Source: an uncultured Bacteroides sp.
GTDB taxonomy: Bacteria > Bacteroidota > Bacteroidia > Bacteroidales > Bacteroidaceae
Assembly: GCA_900557355.1 (NCBI GenBank)
Contig: USSR01000116.1
Span: forward strand, 1 to 13,504
Reading direction: 5' to 3'
DNA: 13,504 nucleotides
Numbering within the stretch: the stretch's first letter is position 1; every line of letters starts with the position of its first letter. The position numbers were made by a program, and so were the translations under genes. The notes beneath the pieces are model-generated. The model made no database searches and was not told where the DNA came from. It was given only the letters and a program-made list of their open reading frames with translations. Below are positions 1 through 10,400 of this stretch, one piece after another.

Positions 1-2453
1 GCTACTATCATCGAACCATCACTATATTGAACTGTTTCCTGATCGTTTCCGCCCAATGATTTAATCTTACTTTCCGTGAAAGAAATATTACCTCCTACAA
101 TCCACTCAAAGTTACGCATACGGATGAGAGAAGCCTGCAATGAAAGTTCTACTCCGTTGTTATCGATTTTTCCGACGTTTGCATAGTAGGCAGATGTTCC
201 GTAGATAGCAGATTTTCCAATGTTCATGATTACATCTTTGCTTCTGCCACGATAATAATCTACTCCCAAACTGATACGGTTTCTCAAGAAAGAGGCATCT
301 AAACTTAAATTCATCTGCGAGGTTATCTCCGGTTTCAAATGTGTGTTCGGTATTTGGGTACGAATAATACCCGATACAGCCATATACGGTAAACTACTAT
401 AATAAGATTTTCCATAATTGGAAGAGAAGCGACTGTTTCCTGTCAGGCTGTATTCTGCACGCAAATCCAGACGGGTGATCCAATCCTTGTCTATAAGGAA
501 AGACATATTCTTCGCCATCCATGTGATTCCGCCTGATGGATAAACCCGAAAATGGTTGGTGTATCTTCCGTTTGCGGAAGAACCGTCGATAGACATATTC
601 AATGCAGCATTCAATACATGATTATAAGTATAGTCAACGTGACCATAAATATTAGCCCAGTTCCATTTATTCTGATAACCGGCGAAATAACGGCCTATAG
701 CATCAGCCGAACCCAGTACTTGATAGAAGTCATTGGTTGTGTTGCGCGCATAGGCCCCATCGTATTCCTGCAAAGTAGTCAAAATTTGCACTCCTGCCAT
801 AGCATTCAAAGCATGGCGGCTACTGAATTGTTTATTGTAGCGCGCATTTAGGTTATAAAAATAATTAGTCGTTTCGTTTACGCCTTCCCGGATTGTATTT
901 TCTTCAGTACCGAATGCGTCTGTAGTAGGAACGATAGTAAAATCGGTTCTGCCTGGAACAAAAATATGCTCCTTATTATAGTTGTAGTAAAGACCGAAGG
1001 CACCACTGAGAGAAAAACCTGGAAATATTTTATAATTGAAACCAGCTTTAACATTTACGTCATATTGGCGACTGTTCGCATCCAGATTATTGACAATAGC
1101 TAATGGGTTACTTACAGCAAAGTCCATATTTTTGCTGATTCCATAATAGTATTCAGAGTAAATCGGAGTAAATTTCCCGTTATCTACTTTCTGGTAGGGA
1201 GCAAGCAGTGGAGATTGTGCATAAGCAGCAAGCAAAGGGTTGGTACGAACATTCATCCCTTGTTCTTGATAATTACCGTTGATATATGCCAATCCGACGG
1301 TAGCATAGACTTCAAAATTCTTGCTGACCAAGAAGTTTCCGTTCAACTGTGTATGATAGCGGTTCTGTTGAGTACTTTTCAATATTCCATCCTCTTTAGA
1401 GTAGCCCAGAGACAAGTCGTATTTGGCGATAGCATCACCACCTTCTACTCGAAACAGATTTTCTGTCACAAATCCGCTCCGGTAGATTTTATCTTGCCAG
1501 TTCGTATTGTTATTGTAGTAGTTGGCATATCTGCTGTTGGTAGGGTCACTCATGAAAGGGAATTCGGTAAAGAACTCATCCATGTTCCCGAAATAACTCA
1601 TTCCCATGTCTGATAGGAAAGAGCGGTAATCTATACCATTCAGCAAGGGCATACGTTTGTTGTTCCAGTTAATACCAAACTGACCGTAATAACTGATTTC
1701 AGTGTTCATGTTCTCCGATGTGGCACCATCCGTTTCAATCAGAATGACACCATTAGCACCCATAGAGCCATATAAAGCCGCTTCCGCACCTTTCAATACG
1801 GTGATATTTTGAATATCATTGAGGTTGTAAGCCTGAAAGATGTTACGGCTCAATCCATTAATCAATGGTGAATCATTTACGTCCGGTATATAAGGAACAC
1901 CATTGATAACTACCAACGGTGCATTGTTACCCACGAAAGAACGTGTTCCACGAAGATTAATGAAACTTCCCTCTCCTGGCATACCGCTGCCGCGAGTCAC
2001 TTGCAAACCTGCAATCTGTCCAGCCAACGCACGGTCTATCTTCATACCCGCAGGTACGAAATCCTTTTTAGTGATATTCTCCGCAGATGTAGTCACTTCG
2101 TTCGTTTCAATACGGAAAGGCAATACTGTTGTTTCATTATATTTGTATTCCGATTCAGGAATCATAATGATCGTCATCTCCTTACGATTATCCACTGCTT
2201 GAAGCACTGTATAATATCCGGCAGCCCAAACTGAAATATTGGCTTTCCGCAAACTCTTGCATTCTATTTGAAATACTCCGTTCTTGTCCGTAGTGACATC
2301 TTCGCTTCCGGTGACAGACACCACCGCACCCTCAACCGGAATATTAAGGGTGGATAATACTTTTCCGCTTATTTTACCTTGTTCCTGCGCATACAGATCG
2401 ACAGCAAATAGGCAAACTAACAGGGTGAAAAACAAAATTTGTATCTTTTTCAT
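1..2453 (-). CDS. second SusC-like TonB-dependent transporter, C-terminus outside window
   Basis: 817 codons are present from the ATG at 2453 and the frame is open at the window edge. Roughly 200 residues are missing by comparison with ordinary SusC proteins. The signal peptide is about 1-22 (MKKIQILFFTLLV to LYA). A carboxypeptidase-regulatory-like domain follows (about 27-105; KISGKV, TDKNGVFQI). The plug (about 115-245) has INLRGTRSFVG, PLVVINGVPYIPD and ITVLKGAEAALYGSMGANG. Barrel sequence follows. The plug deviates from the common form at DGVP (here NGVP) and VLKDA (here VLKGA). The only Ton-box-like stretch is ETTVLPF near 107. It is much less like the first SusC than a recent duplicate would be. 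The gene starts 20 bases after the last FAS1 gene in the same direction. It is likely a transporter for a related ligand or breakdown product, with its SusD expected further downstream. Confidence 0.93.
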   Translation of the reverse strand, partial: MKKIQILFFTLLVCLFAVDLYAQEQGKISGKVLSTLNIPVEGAVVSVTGSEDVTTDKNGVFQIECKSLRKANISVWAAGYYTVLQAVDNRKEMTIIMIPESEYKYNETTVLPFRIETNEVTTSAENITKKDFVPAGMKIDRALAGQIAGLQVTRGSGMPGEGSFINLRGTRSFVGNNAPLVVINGVPYIPDVNDSPLINGLSRNIFQAYNLNDIQNITVLKGAEAALYGSMGANGVILIETDGATSENMNTEISYYGQFGINWNNKRMPLLNGIDYRSFLSDMGMSYFGNMDEFFTEFPFMSDPTNSRYANYYNNNTNWQDKIYRSGFVTENLFRVEGGDAIAKYDLSLGYSKEDGILKSTQQNRYHTQLNGNFLVSKNFEVYATVGLAYINGNYQEQGMNVRTNPLLAAYAQSPLLAPYQKVDNGKFTPIYSEYYYGISKNMDFAVSNPLAIVNNLDANSRQYDVNVKAGFNYKIFPGFSLSGAFGLYYNYNKEHIFVPGRTDFTIVPTTDAFGTEENTIREGVNETTNYFYNLNARYNKQFSSRHALNAMAGVQILTTLQEYDGAYARNTTNDFYQVLGSADAIGRYFAGYQNKWNWANIYGHVDYTYNHVLNAALNMSIDGSSANGRYTNHFRVYPSGGITWMAKNMSFLIDKDWITRLDLRAEYSLTGNSRFSSNYGKSYYSSLPYMAVSGIIRTQIPNTHLKPEITSQMNLSLDASFLRNRISLGVDYYRGRSKDVIMNIGKSAIYGTSAYYANVGKIDNNGVELSLQASLIRMRNFEWIVGGNISFTESKIKSLGGNDQETVQYSDGSMIV

Positions 2454-2473
2454 GTTGTCTTTATTTCATAAGA

Positions 2474-4141
2474 TTAATAACAATCCTTGTTTGGTCGCAG
2501 ACACCAATGATATAATGCTGCTTCAGATAAATTGGAACCTGATCCACTAAGACGTATTATAATTTCACTGGCTTCGTCGCCCGGAATAGTAACTGTACCT
2601 ACAGCACCTCCATCACGATCATATTTTGATTTATTTTTAAATCCCTGCGCAACAGCTTCATCTATTCCTTCCGGATATCCACCTCCTGCACGATCATAGT
2701 GGTAAGCAGATGCATTATTAAGCACCGATTGTGAAAGAGTGGTTACAGGAATTTCTTCTCCATTCTTGATAATTGAAACGGCAATCGCTCCTAAAGTTTT
2801 CTTTTGTCTGAACCCCATGGTGAGTGTATATGTTCCAGGAGGAATCTTATAAGGAGTAGCTACGTAACGGGTTCCCACTGTTTCACCTCTAAACGGAGTA
2901 TAATCAAGTGTATATGTTTGATTATCAGCATCTGTCAAGTTAAAATAGAGAACTCTGTAATATATAGTGGGGAATCCTAATGCTGCCCATCCTGCGCAGT
3001 TCGCTTCATCCGTCTCACTAATCTTGTTAAATGAAAGATTGGTAGTCTTGAAATACGTATCTTTATCATCGGCACTCAGATATTCGTAATTTCTGAAAAG
3101 TTCTTTAAGGCGATAAATCAATACGTTAGTAGGTATCTTCATTTCAGTGACATGGTAGGCTATTCCGTTACTCATAGATATCGGGTTGTCAAGATCTACT
3201 TTCTGTACAGTCGTGCGCCATTGTTTACTGAATACAGAAGTCAAATCCTCATTGCTTTCAAAATCGGCTTTGTCATAGATCTTATTAAAGAAAGCCGATT
3301 GAAATATCCAGTTTTCCAGAATACTATCTGCACGTGTCATATTCCAGCTTTCCAGATTCTTCCGTGCTACGCTTAATGCGTTATTGACTACGTCATTGGA
3401 CGGTATTAACATGGTAGCACTGAGATTTTCGGACATGATGTCAAACTTTACCTTTTCAAAATAAGGAGCTCTTACGGTAAATACCGAGTCATATACGGTA
3501 TTGCCAGTATTGTCTACTCCTACCACTTTACTTGCGTCTCTGTCAAATGTCAAAACATTACGTGACAAGATCATCTCACGGAAAATAGAATAATCTTCAC
3601 CTAGATTTTCAATGATCTCATACATGCTTCTCGGAGCATTGATAGCCTGATCTAACAAATACAGATACCCATTAGTCAACTTAATTACCCGGGTTACAGT
3701 TGCATTGTTGAAACGAATACCGGTAGCCGCTCTTGTTTCGGGAGAAGCAACAGAAATATTCAGATACTTACCGCTCCACATCAAAAGACGTTGTCCGTCT
3801 TCCAGGTTGGAAGGTGAGATAGAGGCATCAGAGATATAGGTCTGGGCAGTGTATATAGGATCATCCCCTACTGCAATGCTTGACTCCACTGCTAGAATGG
3901 TGTACATCTGTTCTTTCGCCAATAATTGGTCCACCATGCCCGTTTCGTTAAACAGCTGGTACATATTGCTTAAAGAGGATTCTTGAGCCAAATAATCTGT
4001 AAGGGATTCATTGACTATGGAAATCTCCGTATTATTAACCGTGCTGGCGTTTTGGGCATAATGCTCATCCCATGTGTTAGTACAACCGCTCCCTATCAAT
4101 CCGATAAGGGCAACGCCGAGTATATATTTTCTTGCTTTCAT
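2474..4141 (-). CDS. second two-module FAS1 lipoprotein with distinct C-terminal domain
   Basis: A 555-residue predicted lipoprotein. Lipobox LIGSGC gives Cys20, followed by TNTWDEHY. The DEHY motif also follows the Cys in the four-module FAS1 protein. Module 1 (about 45-170) has YTILAVESSIA and NGYLYLLDQAINAP. Module 2 (about 180-338) opens with DYSIFREM, has SATMLIPSNDVV and closes with SNGIAYHVTEMKIP. Both modules are divergent: the usual histidine in the central YH motif is not obvious. Residues 340-555 form a beta-rich C-terminal region (IYYRVLYFNLTD, GTYTLTMGFRQKK, SEIIIRLSGSGS). It is comparable in position and size to that of the upstream neighbour but has little obvious identity to it. 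The gene starts three bases after the preceding stop (TAAACCATG), implying coupled translation, and ends 20 bases before the second susC. It is likely a surface binding component of the locus. Confidence 0.85.
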   Translation of the reverse strand: MKARKYILGVALIGLIGSGCTNTWDEHYAQNASTVNNTEISIVNESLTDYLAQESSLSNMYQLFNETGMVDQLLAKEQMYTILAVESSIAVGDDPIYTAQTYISDASISPSNLEDGQRLLMWSGKYLNISVASPETRAATGIRFNNATVTRVIKLTNGYLYLLDQAINAPRSMYEIIENLGEDYSIFREMILSRNVLTFDRDASKVVGVDNTGNTVYDSVFTVRAPYFEKVKFDIMSENLSATMLIPSNDVVNNALSVARKNLESWNMTRADSILENWIFQSAFFNKIYDKADFESNEDLTSVFSKQWRTTVQKVDLDNPISMSNGIAYHVTEMKIPTNVLIYRLKELFRNYEYLSADDKDTYFKTTNLSFNKISETDEANCAGWAALGFPTIYYRVLYFNLTDADNQTYTLDYTPFRGETVGTRYVATPYKIPPGTYTLTMGFRQKKTLGAIAVSIIKNGEEIPVTTLSQSVLNNASAYHYDRAGGGYPEGIDEAVAQGFKNKSKYDRDGGAVGTVTIPGDEASEIIIRLSGSGSNLSEAALYHWCLRPNKDCY

Positions 4142-4144
4142 GGT

Positions 4145-5869
4145 TTATTCGTCAAATATGGGTTCAAATTCTAAATAATCTAAGTATATACGATAGTCGG
4201 ATTTATCACTAGCTGCAGGATCAGTCAATATCAGTCTGAATGTGTGAGTAGAGTTTTCTGTAAATTCTATCTCATCATAAATCACATCTTCATAACATCC
4301 CAACTTATTGCTTTTAAGAGTAGTGGTTGAACTGGTATACGGTGCACGTGTAACTGAATGTTCTCCGTCAAAGCTAAAAATCATTTGTCCTCCGTTACTT
4401 CCGCTGCTTTTTGTTCTAATAAAATCCATAGATGTAGCATAACCAAAGTGTAATGTTACTTTGTATTTTCCCTTGATAATAGACGGCGTTTCCATTGAGA
4501 TCCAACCTGTATTACCAATGTTCAACATCAGAAAGTCATAATTGCGGGCAGTTTTCCAGTCATTATTCGTCCGAGTAGTAAAATAGGTAATATTATAATA
4601 TTTATCAAAAGCTCCTGATGGATTCCATAGTTCATATTCATAACAATTGAGTTCTGAGATGTCACATTTCTTCTCTGCCGTTCCAAATGATTCCTGAAAT
4701 TTAATCCCCTCCTCTCCATGACCGTCTGCAATCCAGTCTTTGATAGCAGAGAAATTACATACATCAAACAATACTGTTTCCGGTTTTACATCCGCAATCG
4801 GCAGGTAAGTGGAAACCTGATGAATATAGCCGTTCTTAGCTTGCAAATTACAAGCGTCTTCCACAAAGACAGCTTTATTTGCTTCGTCCTGATAGTTCAA
4901 ATAGAATTTTCGATCTTCCTCTTGACTTATTCTTACCACATTTCCTTTGCACGATGTATTCCATATCTTAGAAGTCGCATTTTCACTGTCGAAACTCTGC
5001 AAGTTGTTCAAGTCATAACTTCCGGTCAGAATATGATAGGCTACATATTTATACAATGCATTCTCCGGATTAGTATAGTCGCTACTTGCTCCCAACAGTT
5101 GTGTTAAATCAGCCAGATTATTGACACCTGCATCATGGAAGACATCGTCCGTTACAGCCAACAGTGTATAATTACGTTTCTGCTTGATAGTTTGTCCCTG
5201 ATCATTTTTCAGTTCATCATAGATAATGTTCAACTCGGTTCCCCACCCCGTCGCATCTAAAGCGGACTTTAAGAGGGTATAAGGACGTCCGCTTTCGGAT
5301 ATCCGGGCATATACGCTTTCAGTAAGCGGAGTTAGCGTATTTCCCAATACATATACGTAACCGTTGGATACCGGATTTGCAAATTCAAGCACATGAGCTT
5401 CACTGTTCAGATAAACAGACCGCATACCACCACCGCCATTTTCCGCACTTCCGAATGATACCATCAAAACATCGTCAGAAACGGTTCTTTTAGCTAATGC
5501 ACCTTCCTTCTCAATAAAAGTTGCTTGATTGATGGTATCTTGTATAATATGATAAGATACCAAATTACGCGCATATTCTGTTCCCAACTCTTCAATGGAA
5601 GAAACCCCTCTTCGGGTGTAAAACTCCTGTACGGCCGTATTGTTGGGGACGAAAAGAGTGAAGCGTTGGGTAGCCTGATTCACCGCATTGTATAAGTCCG
5701 CATATTTCATGATGTGAATCCATTCGGAAAAGTCTTCCGATCTGCTGGATAAATAAGTTGCGGCAGGCTGTGTGTCGAAGACCACGAAAGTGTCTCCATC
5801 ATACGGATCATTACAAGCTGCACATAAAACGATGAGCAGCATCCAGTATATTTTTTTTAATTTTTTCAT
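4145..5869 (-). CDS. two-module FAS1 lipoprotein with C-terminal beta-sandwich-like domain
   Basis: A 574-residue predicted outer-membrane lipoprotein. Lipobox LCAAC gives Cys19, followed by NDPYDGD. FAS1 module 1 (about 45-185) has FTLFVPNNTAV, LVSYHIIQD and NGYVYVLGNTLTP. Module 2 (about 190-358) has YTLLAVTDDVF, YVAYHILTG and NGYIHQVSTYLP. The remaining 215 residues are not FAS1. They are rich in alternating beta-type sequence (GKYKVTLHFGYATS, MIFSFDGEH, THTFRLILTD) and end IYLDYLEFEP, which resembles the closing strand of galactose-binding-like or CBM6/35-like domains. That resemblance is by eye only. Six cysteines follow residue 300, so disulfides are possible. The gene sits directly behind susD, where SusE/SusF-type surface glycan-binding proteins are normally encoded, and only three bases separate it from the next gene. 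I infer a surface ligand-binding role; no enzyme motif is seen. Confidence 0.88.
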   Translation of the reverse strand: MKKLKKIYWMLLIVLCAACNDPYDGDTFVVFDTQPAATYLSSRSEDFSEWIHIMKYADLYNAVNQATQRFTLFVPNNTAVQEFYTRRGVSSIEELGTEYARNLVSYHIIQDTINQATFIEKEGALAKRTVSDDVLMVSFGSAENGGGGMRSVYLNSEAHVLEFANPVSNGYVYVLGNTLTPLTESVYARISESGRPYTLLKSALDATGWGTELNIIYDELKNDQGQTIKQKRNYTLLAVTDDVFHDAGVNNLADLTQLLGASSDYTNPENALYKYVAYHILTGSYDLNNLQSFDSENATSKIWNTSCKGNVVRISQEEDRKFYLNYQDEANKAVFVEDACNLQAKNGYIHQVSTYLPIADVKPETVLFDVCNFSAIKDWIADGHGEEGIKFQESFGTAEKKCDISELNCYEYELWNPSGAFDKYYNITYFTTRTNNDWKTARNYDFLMLNIGNTGWISMETPSIIKGKYKVTLHFGYATSMDFIRTKSSGSNGGQMIFSFDGEHSVTRAPYTSSTTTLKSNKLGCYEDVIYDEIEFTENSTHTFRLILTDPAASDKSDYRIYLDYLEFEPIFDE

Positions 5870-5886
5870 CGTATATCGTTATTTAA

Positions 5887-7428
5887 TTATTCATAATAAG
5901 GATTTTGTGTCAATAACGAGTTGTTGAATATATCTTCAGCAGGAATTGGCAAATACCAAGCATTATCATTATCCAGAACAGAACTCAGCCATTTATTTTC
6001 CGCTGTAAGGTTATTCTCCATAATGATTGCTTTAAAGCGAGCTTTATACTTGAAGTTTTGTTGCTTGCCGTAGCGCAATAGGTCATACCAACGTTTGCCT
6101 TCTGCAGCAAACTCCATGTCGCGTTCATCCAATAGCATCTCCAATAACATTTCTTCAGTAGCTTCGTTGATATTGTCCGCACTGACTTCACTTCGTGGGT
6201 TTAGCTCTGAACGTTCGCGTATTTGATTAATGATAGACAATGCCTCTGTCCAGTTGGCGGAACCGCCGATACGAATCAGTGCCTCCGCTTTCATCAACAT
6301 TACGTCTGCCATACGATAGATAATATAATTGGCATCCTGAATGGTACGTACGGCTTCCCGGTCAGCAACTCCCATTCCTGAATATTTCCAGATAATGCCG
6401 TTGTCCGGATAGCTAGCATAAGCAGTACCGGCAAATGAACCATAATAAGTGCGGCTTATTTCATCTCCTCTATGTTGTGTGTATTCTTCTATTAAGCGAA
6501 GAGTCATCGGCTCAGAATACATATATGAGTCTATTGTAACATCAGTGCCATAAGGGAAAACCTTGGATGGGCTTCCGCTTCCTTGTGCATAATTGGTTTC
6601 GTCATATTGTATTTCAAAGATAGATTCGTTACTGTTACCGGGATAGAACATATTGAACCATTGTCCGGGTGTCGACATAAATACTGGTCGCATAGCGGCT
6701 GTAGCATTGATTAGGTAATCAGCATACGTGACACATTCTTCGTATTCTTCTGCCCAAAGGCAAGTTTCCGCCATCAGTGCGTACAATGCCCATTTAGTGG
6801 CACGCCCTTTGGTAGCCCATGTTCCATCAAATGTTTCTTTGGCAGCATTAGTTGCTAACGCTGCACGTACGTCGCTTTTTATCAATTCCAAAATCTCCGT
6901 TTCGGATGACTTGGCTACGTCATTAGGCATGGCATCGTCTACGTAGGGTTCGGTAATCAAGGGCACCTCCCGGAAGTTACGTACCAGATACAGGTATGAC
7001 AGTCCGCGTAGGAAATAAGCTTCCGTCAGATGTGAGTTCATTCTCGATTCATAATAACTTGCATCTTTGTCCATCACGGTCGGTGCATATTTTAACACAG
7101 CATTCGCCATACCGATCACTTGGTAGAAGGTACCCCACTGAACAGTTGATGTACTGGGCAACACCTGAAAGTTCTGAATCAGACCGGTTTTTGTTCCTCT
7201 ACCGGGAACAATGACGGAACTCCCTCTCAATTCTCCCCAGTTGATGATATAGGGGACACAAGTACGCAAACGACTGTATCCCTGTGCGAGAATGGCTTCC
7301 ACATCTTCAGAAGACTCCCAGTACATATCGGTAGATTGCTTATCTTTGGGCAGAATATCAAGCCAATCGCTGCATCCGCTCATCAACAAACTTCCGGATA
7401 GTAACAATATAGTAAATATCTTTTTCAT
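5887..7428 (-). CDS. SusD/RagB-family substrate-binding lipoprotein
   Basis: Complete protein of 513 residues, typical for SusD homologues. Lipobox LLMSGC (Cys19) is followed by SDWLDILPKD, the usual SusD-type mature start. The TPR-like helical core shows EAYFLRGLSYLYLVRNF (about 136-152) and YRMADVMLMKAEAL (about 371-384). The C-terminal signatures are ERDMEFAAEGKRWYDLLRYG (about 435-454) and WYLPIPAEDI followed by LLTQNPYY (about 491-512). The family forms the extracellular lid of the SusC transporter and presents ligand to it. The gene lies 13 bases after its SusC partner and 17 bases before the next FAS1 gene, so it is in the same transcript. The start is the ATG at 7428, just before the signal peptide. 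It is the only SusD homologue in the window. A second may follow the second SusC outside it. Confidence 0.95.
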   Translation of the reverse strand: MKKIFTILLLSGSLLMSGCSDWLDILPKDKQSTDMYWESSEDVEAILAQGYSRLRTCVPYIINWGELRGSSVIVPGRGTKTGLIQNFQVLPSTSTVQWGTFYQVIGMANAVLKYAPTVMDKDASYYESRMNSHLTEAYFLRGLSYLYLVRNFREVPLITEPYVDDAMPNDVAKSSETEILELIKSDVRAALATNAAKETFDGTWATKGRATKWALYALMAETCLWAEEYEECVTYADYLINATAAMRPVFMSTPGQWFNMFYPGNSNESIFEIQYDETNYAQGSGSPSKVFPYGTDVTIDSYMYSEPMTLRLIEEYTQHRGDEISRTYYGSFAGTAYASYPDNGIIWKYSGMGVADREAVRTIQDANYIIYRMADVMLMKAEALIRIGGSANWTEALSIINQIRERSELNPRSEVSADNINEATEEMLLEMLLDERDMEFAAEGKRWYDLLRYGKQQNFKYKARFKAIIMENNLTAENKWLSSVLDNDNAWYLPIPAEDIFNNSLLTQNPYYE

Positions 7429-7441
7429 GTTCGTAGATCTT

Positions 7442-10400
7442 TTAAAAACTTAAATTAAAGCCGGCAACAAGCTGAATAGAAGCCGGTGTAGTAGCACTAT
7501 CTCTGGCATATGTGTTTTCGGTCTTCACTTCCGGATCCTGACCGGTGTATTTAGTCCAAGTAAAGAGGTTGTATCCGGTGACATATACATCAATATTACT
7601 AAATCCCCAACGCTGAATTATTTTCTTCGGCAAACGATAATTGAACGACAAAGATTTCAAACGCAGGTAAGAAGCATCTTCCACAAAGCGGTCAGAGCCC
7701 AGTGTGTTGTATCCTTCTCCATAGAGTGCACGCGGAATATCTGTCTGATCACCTTCGTTGCGCCAACGTCTAAGGACAGCCGTACTTTGATTGTCAATTC
7801 CGCGCATGGACTCATTGTTTAAACGGGTAGAGTTGACTACATCCTGTCCATAACGTCCGTAAAAAATAGCAGACAGCTTAAATTGCTTATAGCTGACATT
7901 AACACCAGCACCTCCGGTGAATCTCGGATTAGAGTTACCTAAATAGACAATATCATATTGGTTGATGACACCATCATGATTTATATCCTCGTAGAGAGCA
8001 TCTCCGGGAGCTATGGTAGCTGTTCCATTCCGCATAACAATCGCATTGCCGGAAATATCTTTCATCACGTTGCCATCGGCATCACGTGCATACGTGGCAT
8101 CTTTATTTTGACAAACGCCTTTGTAACGATAACCATAGAAAGAACCCATCGGACGTCCTTCTTCTCTACGGTATGCATATTCACCATTGTTGAAGGTATA
8201 GTTTTCTTCGGTATAGTTATCCGGCATTTCCGTAATCTTGTTCTCGTTGTGGGCGATGTTGAAGTAGAATCCAACACGCCAGTCTCTGTTTTCAAAAGGG
8301 ACTGCATCAACACGGAATTCCCACCCTTTATTCGTCATCTTTCCAGAATTCATGTAGCTGACTTCATAACCATTTCCATAACCGATACTAGTTGGCATTT
8401 TAACTTTCTTTTGCAACAGATCTTTGATATATTTCTGATAGACATCGACCGTAAAGCGGAGTTTCCCTTTTAAGAAAGAAGCGTCCAGACCTGTATTATA
8501 TTCAGTGGTTGTTTCCCATTTCAAGCGATTGAGCTGCATGGTGCTCGGGGTAATGGCACTCATATCCATGTAATTGTCACCGGAGGCGTATGAACCCAGA
8601 TAGAGCGAAGCACCGGAGGCAGCATTTCCCGTCTGTCCCAAACTGAAGCGAAGTTTAAACTCATCCATCCAGTCGTTCGAGAAGTCCATGAATTTCTCAT
8701 CTGCCAGATGCCAAGCGACACCGACAGTAGGGAACAGACCTAAACGTTCCGATTTACCCATAGTTGAGTTGCTCTCCAAGCCCAAAGAAGCATTGACGAT
8801 ATAGCGGTTCAGCAAAGTATAGTTCATTAAAGCTACCCCATTGATGCTACGTGTCTTAGAATCTCCGGAACTAATTTTACGTACGGCACTTCCGATAGTA
8901 GGGTCGGCAAGACCGGAAGAAGCATTACCGGAAGTTTCACTTCCATAGCTGGATTTTGTCGTTTCCACAGTACGGAACACGCCGGTTGCAATGATGCTAT
9001 GCTTATCATTCCAATTTTTGCGGTAGATCAACTTGTTCTCCGTATTGATGGTCAATTGATCAGAAGAAGTATCCGTACTGCGGTTTGCATTGCTATCAGT
9101 CCAAGCAAGTCCGGTAGCTACTTGCGGCAAGAACATACGTCCTTTCGTATTACGGATATTCATGTTGACATTACCCCAGTAGGTTAGTCCATTCAATATG
9201 TTATATTCAATGTTGAAGTTCATCTTACTTTCCCGCTGGATGGTTTTGTTGACACTCTCATTCGCCATAGCGATAGGATTGTAGTATCGACTTTTCTTGC
9301 TGTCAAAAGCCGGGTCTAATGTGGAATTTTCGTTATGATTGAAATACTGTGAAGTATAATTTCCAGTTTCATCGTCAATATAATAAGGAGATTTGTTCGG
9401 TGCTTTGCGGAAAGCCTCTGTACGTACATTGTAATAGTTATTGTTTCTCGTAGATTGAACAAAAGAAAATTGCGTTGTGAAAATTAGCTTGTCAGAAAAC
9501 TTGTAACGCACGTTCAACGAGGAGTTCAAACGGCTGAAGTCAGTTCCAACAGTCGTGCCGCCTTCGTCCAGATAGCCTAAAGAGAAACGATAAGTCGCTC
9601 TTTCACCTCCACCATGCATAGAAAAAGTATTTTCCCATGATTGCGTATTTCGACGTACTTCAGACAGCCAATCTGTGTTCTGGTTGTATTCATCAAAATA
9701 AGTCCAGTCCGGCTGATAACCGATCTCCGGAGAATTGTAAAGCATCTGCAGATAACTGGTAGAATTGGCAAGACCAATGTAATTGGCACTATTCCACAGA
9801 GCATCGGAAATTAAGGCTGAATATTGATTACCATCCAGCATCGGAATACTTTCCGGTTCAAACTTAGCGGAGAACTTGGAAGAGAAGCTGAAACGCGTTT
9901 TTCCCTGCACTCCCTGTTTTGTTTTGATGACCAACACACCATTAGCACCTTTGGTACCCCAAACAGCGGTAGCCGCCGCATCTTTTAAAACCTCAATAGA
10001 TTCAATATCTTGCGGTGAAATATTCAGCAAGGCGCCCAAATCATCATTATTGATGGTCGAGAAATCTGTATTATCATCAATTTCAGCCGGATAAGGAACA
10101 CCATCGACCACGATCAACGGCTCGGAATTGGCGTTCAGTGTACTTCCACCACGAATCTGGATAGAAGCACGTGCACCGGGGTCACCACCGCCTAATACAA
10201 TGTCGACACCACCCAACTGTCCCTGCAGGGCATCTTCGATAGAAGTGACCGGAGCAATTGCTACCAAATCTTCCATGTTAACTTTCTGCGTGGCAGAAGA
10301 TTGCTCTCTGGAACTGATACCCATATCGTTTCGTTCAATTCGTTTTCCCGAGATTACCACCTCATTGATTGACTGTGTATCGTCCTTCATGGTAATATTC

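Noticed and set aside
2454..2473. Two-codon ATGAAATAA minimal ORF in the gap before the second susC
   Set aside because: Such strings are common by chance in AT-rich spacers, and nothing else suggests a leader peptide or regulation.
7939..7996. EF-hand-like DINHDGVIN motif in the first SusC as a calcium site of special interest
   Set aside because: This D-x-N-x-D-G stretch is a common conserved feature of the late barrel region of SusC proteins, not unusual here.
7958..8473. 171-codon plus-strand open frame
   Set aside because: It is antisense to the well-supported SusC barrel, with no signal peptide, domain or spacing logic. The other plus-strand frames (for example 1215-1613, 4718-5107 and 10515-10919) are shadows of the same kind.
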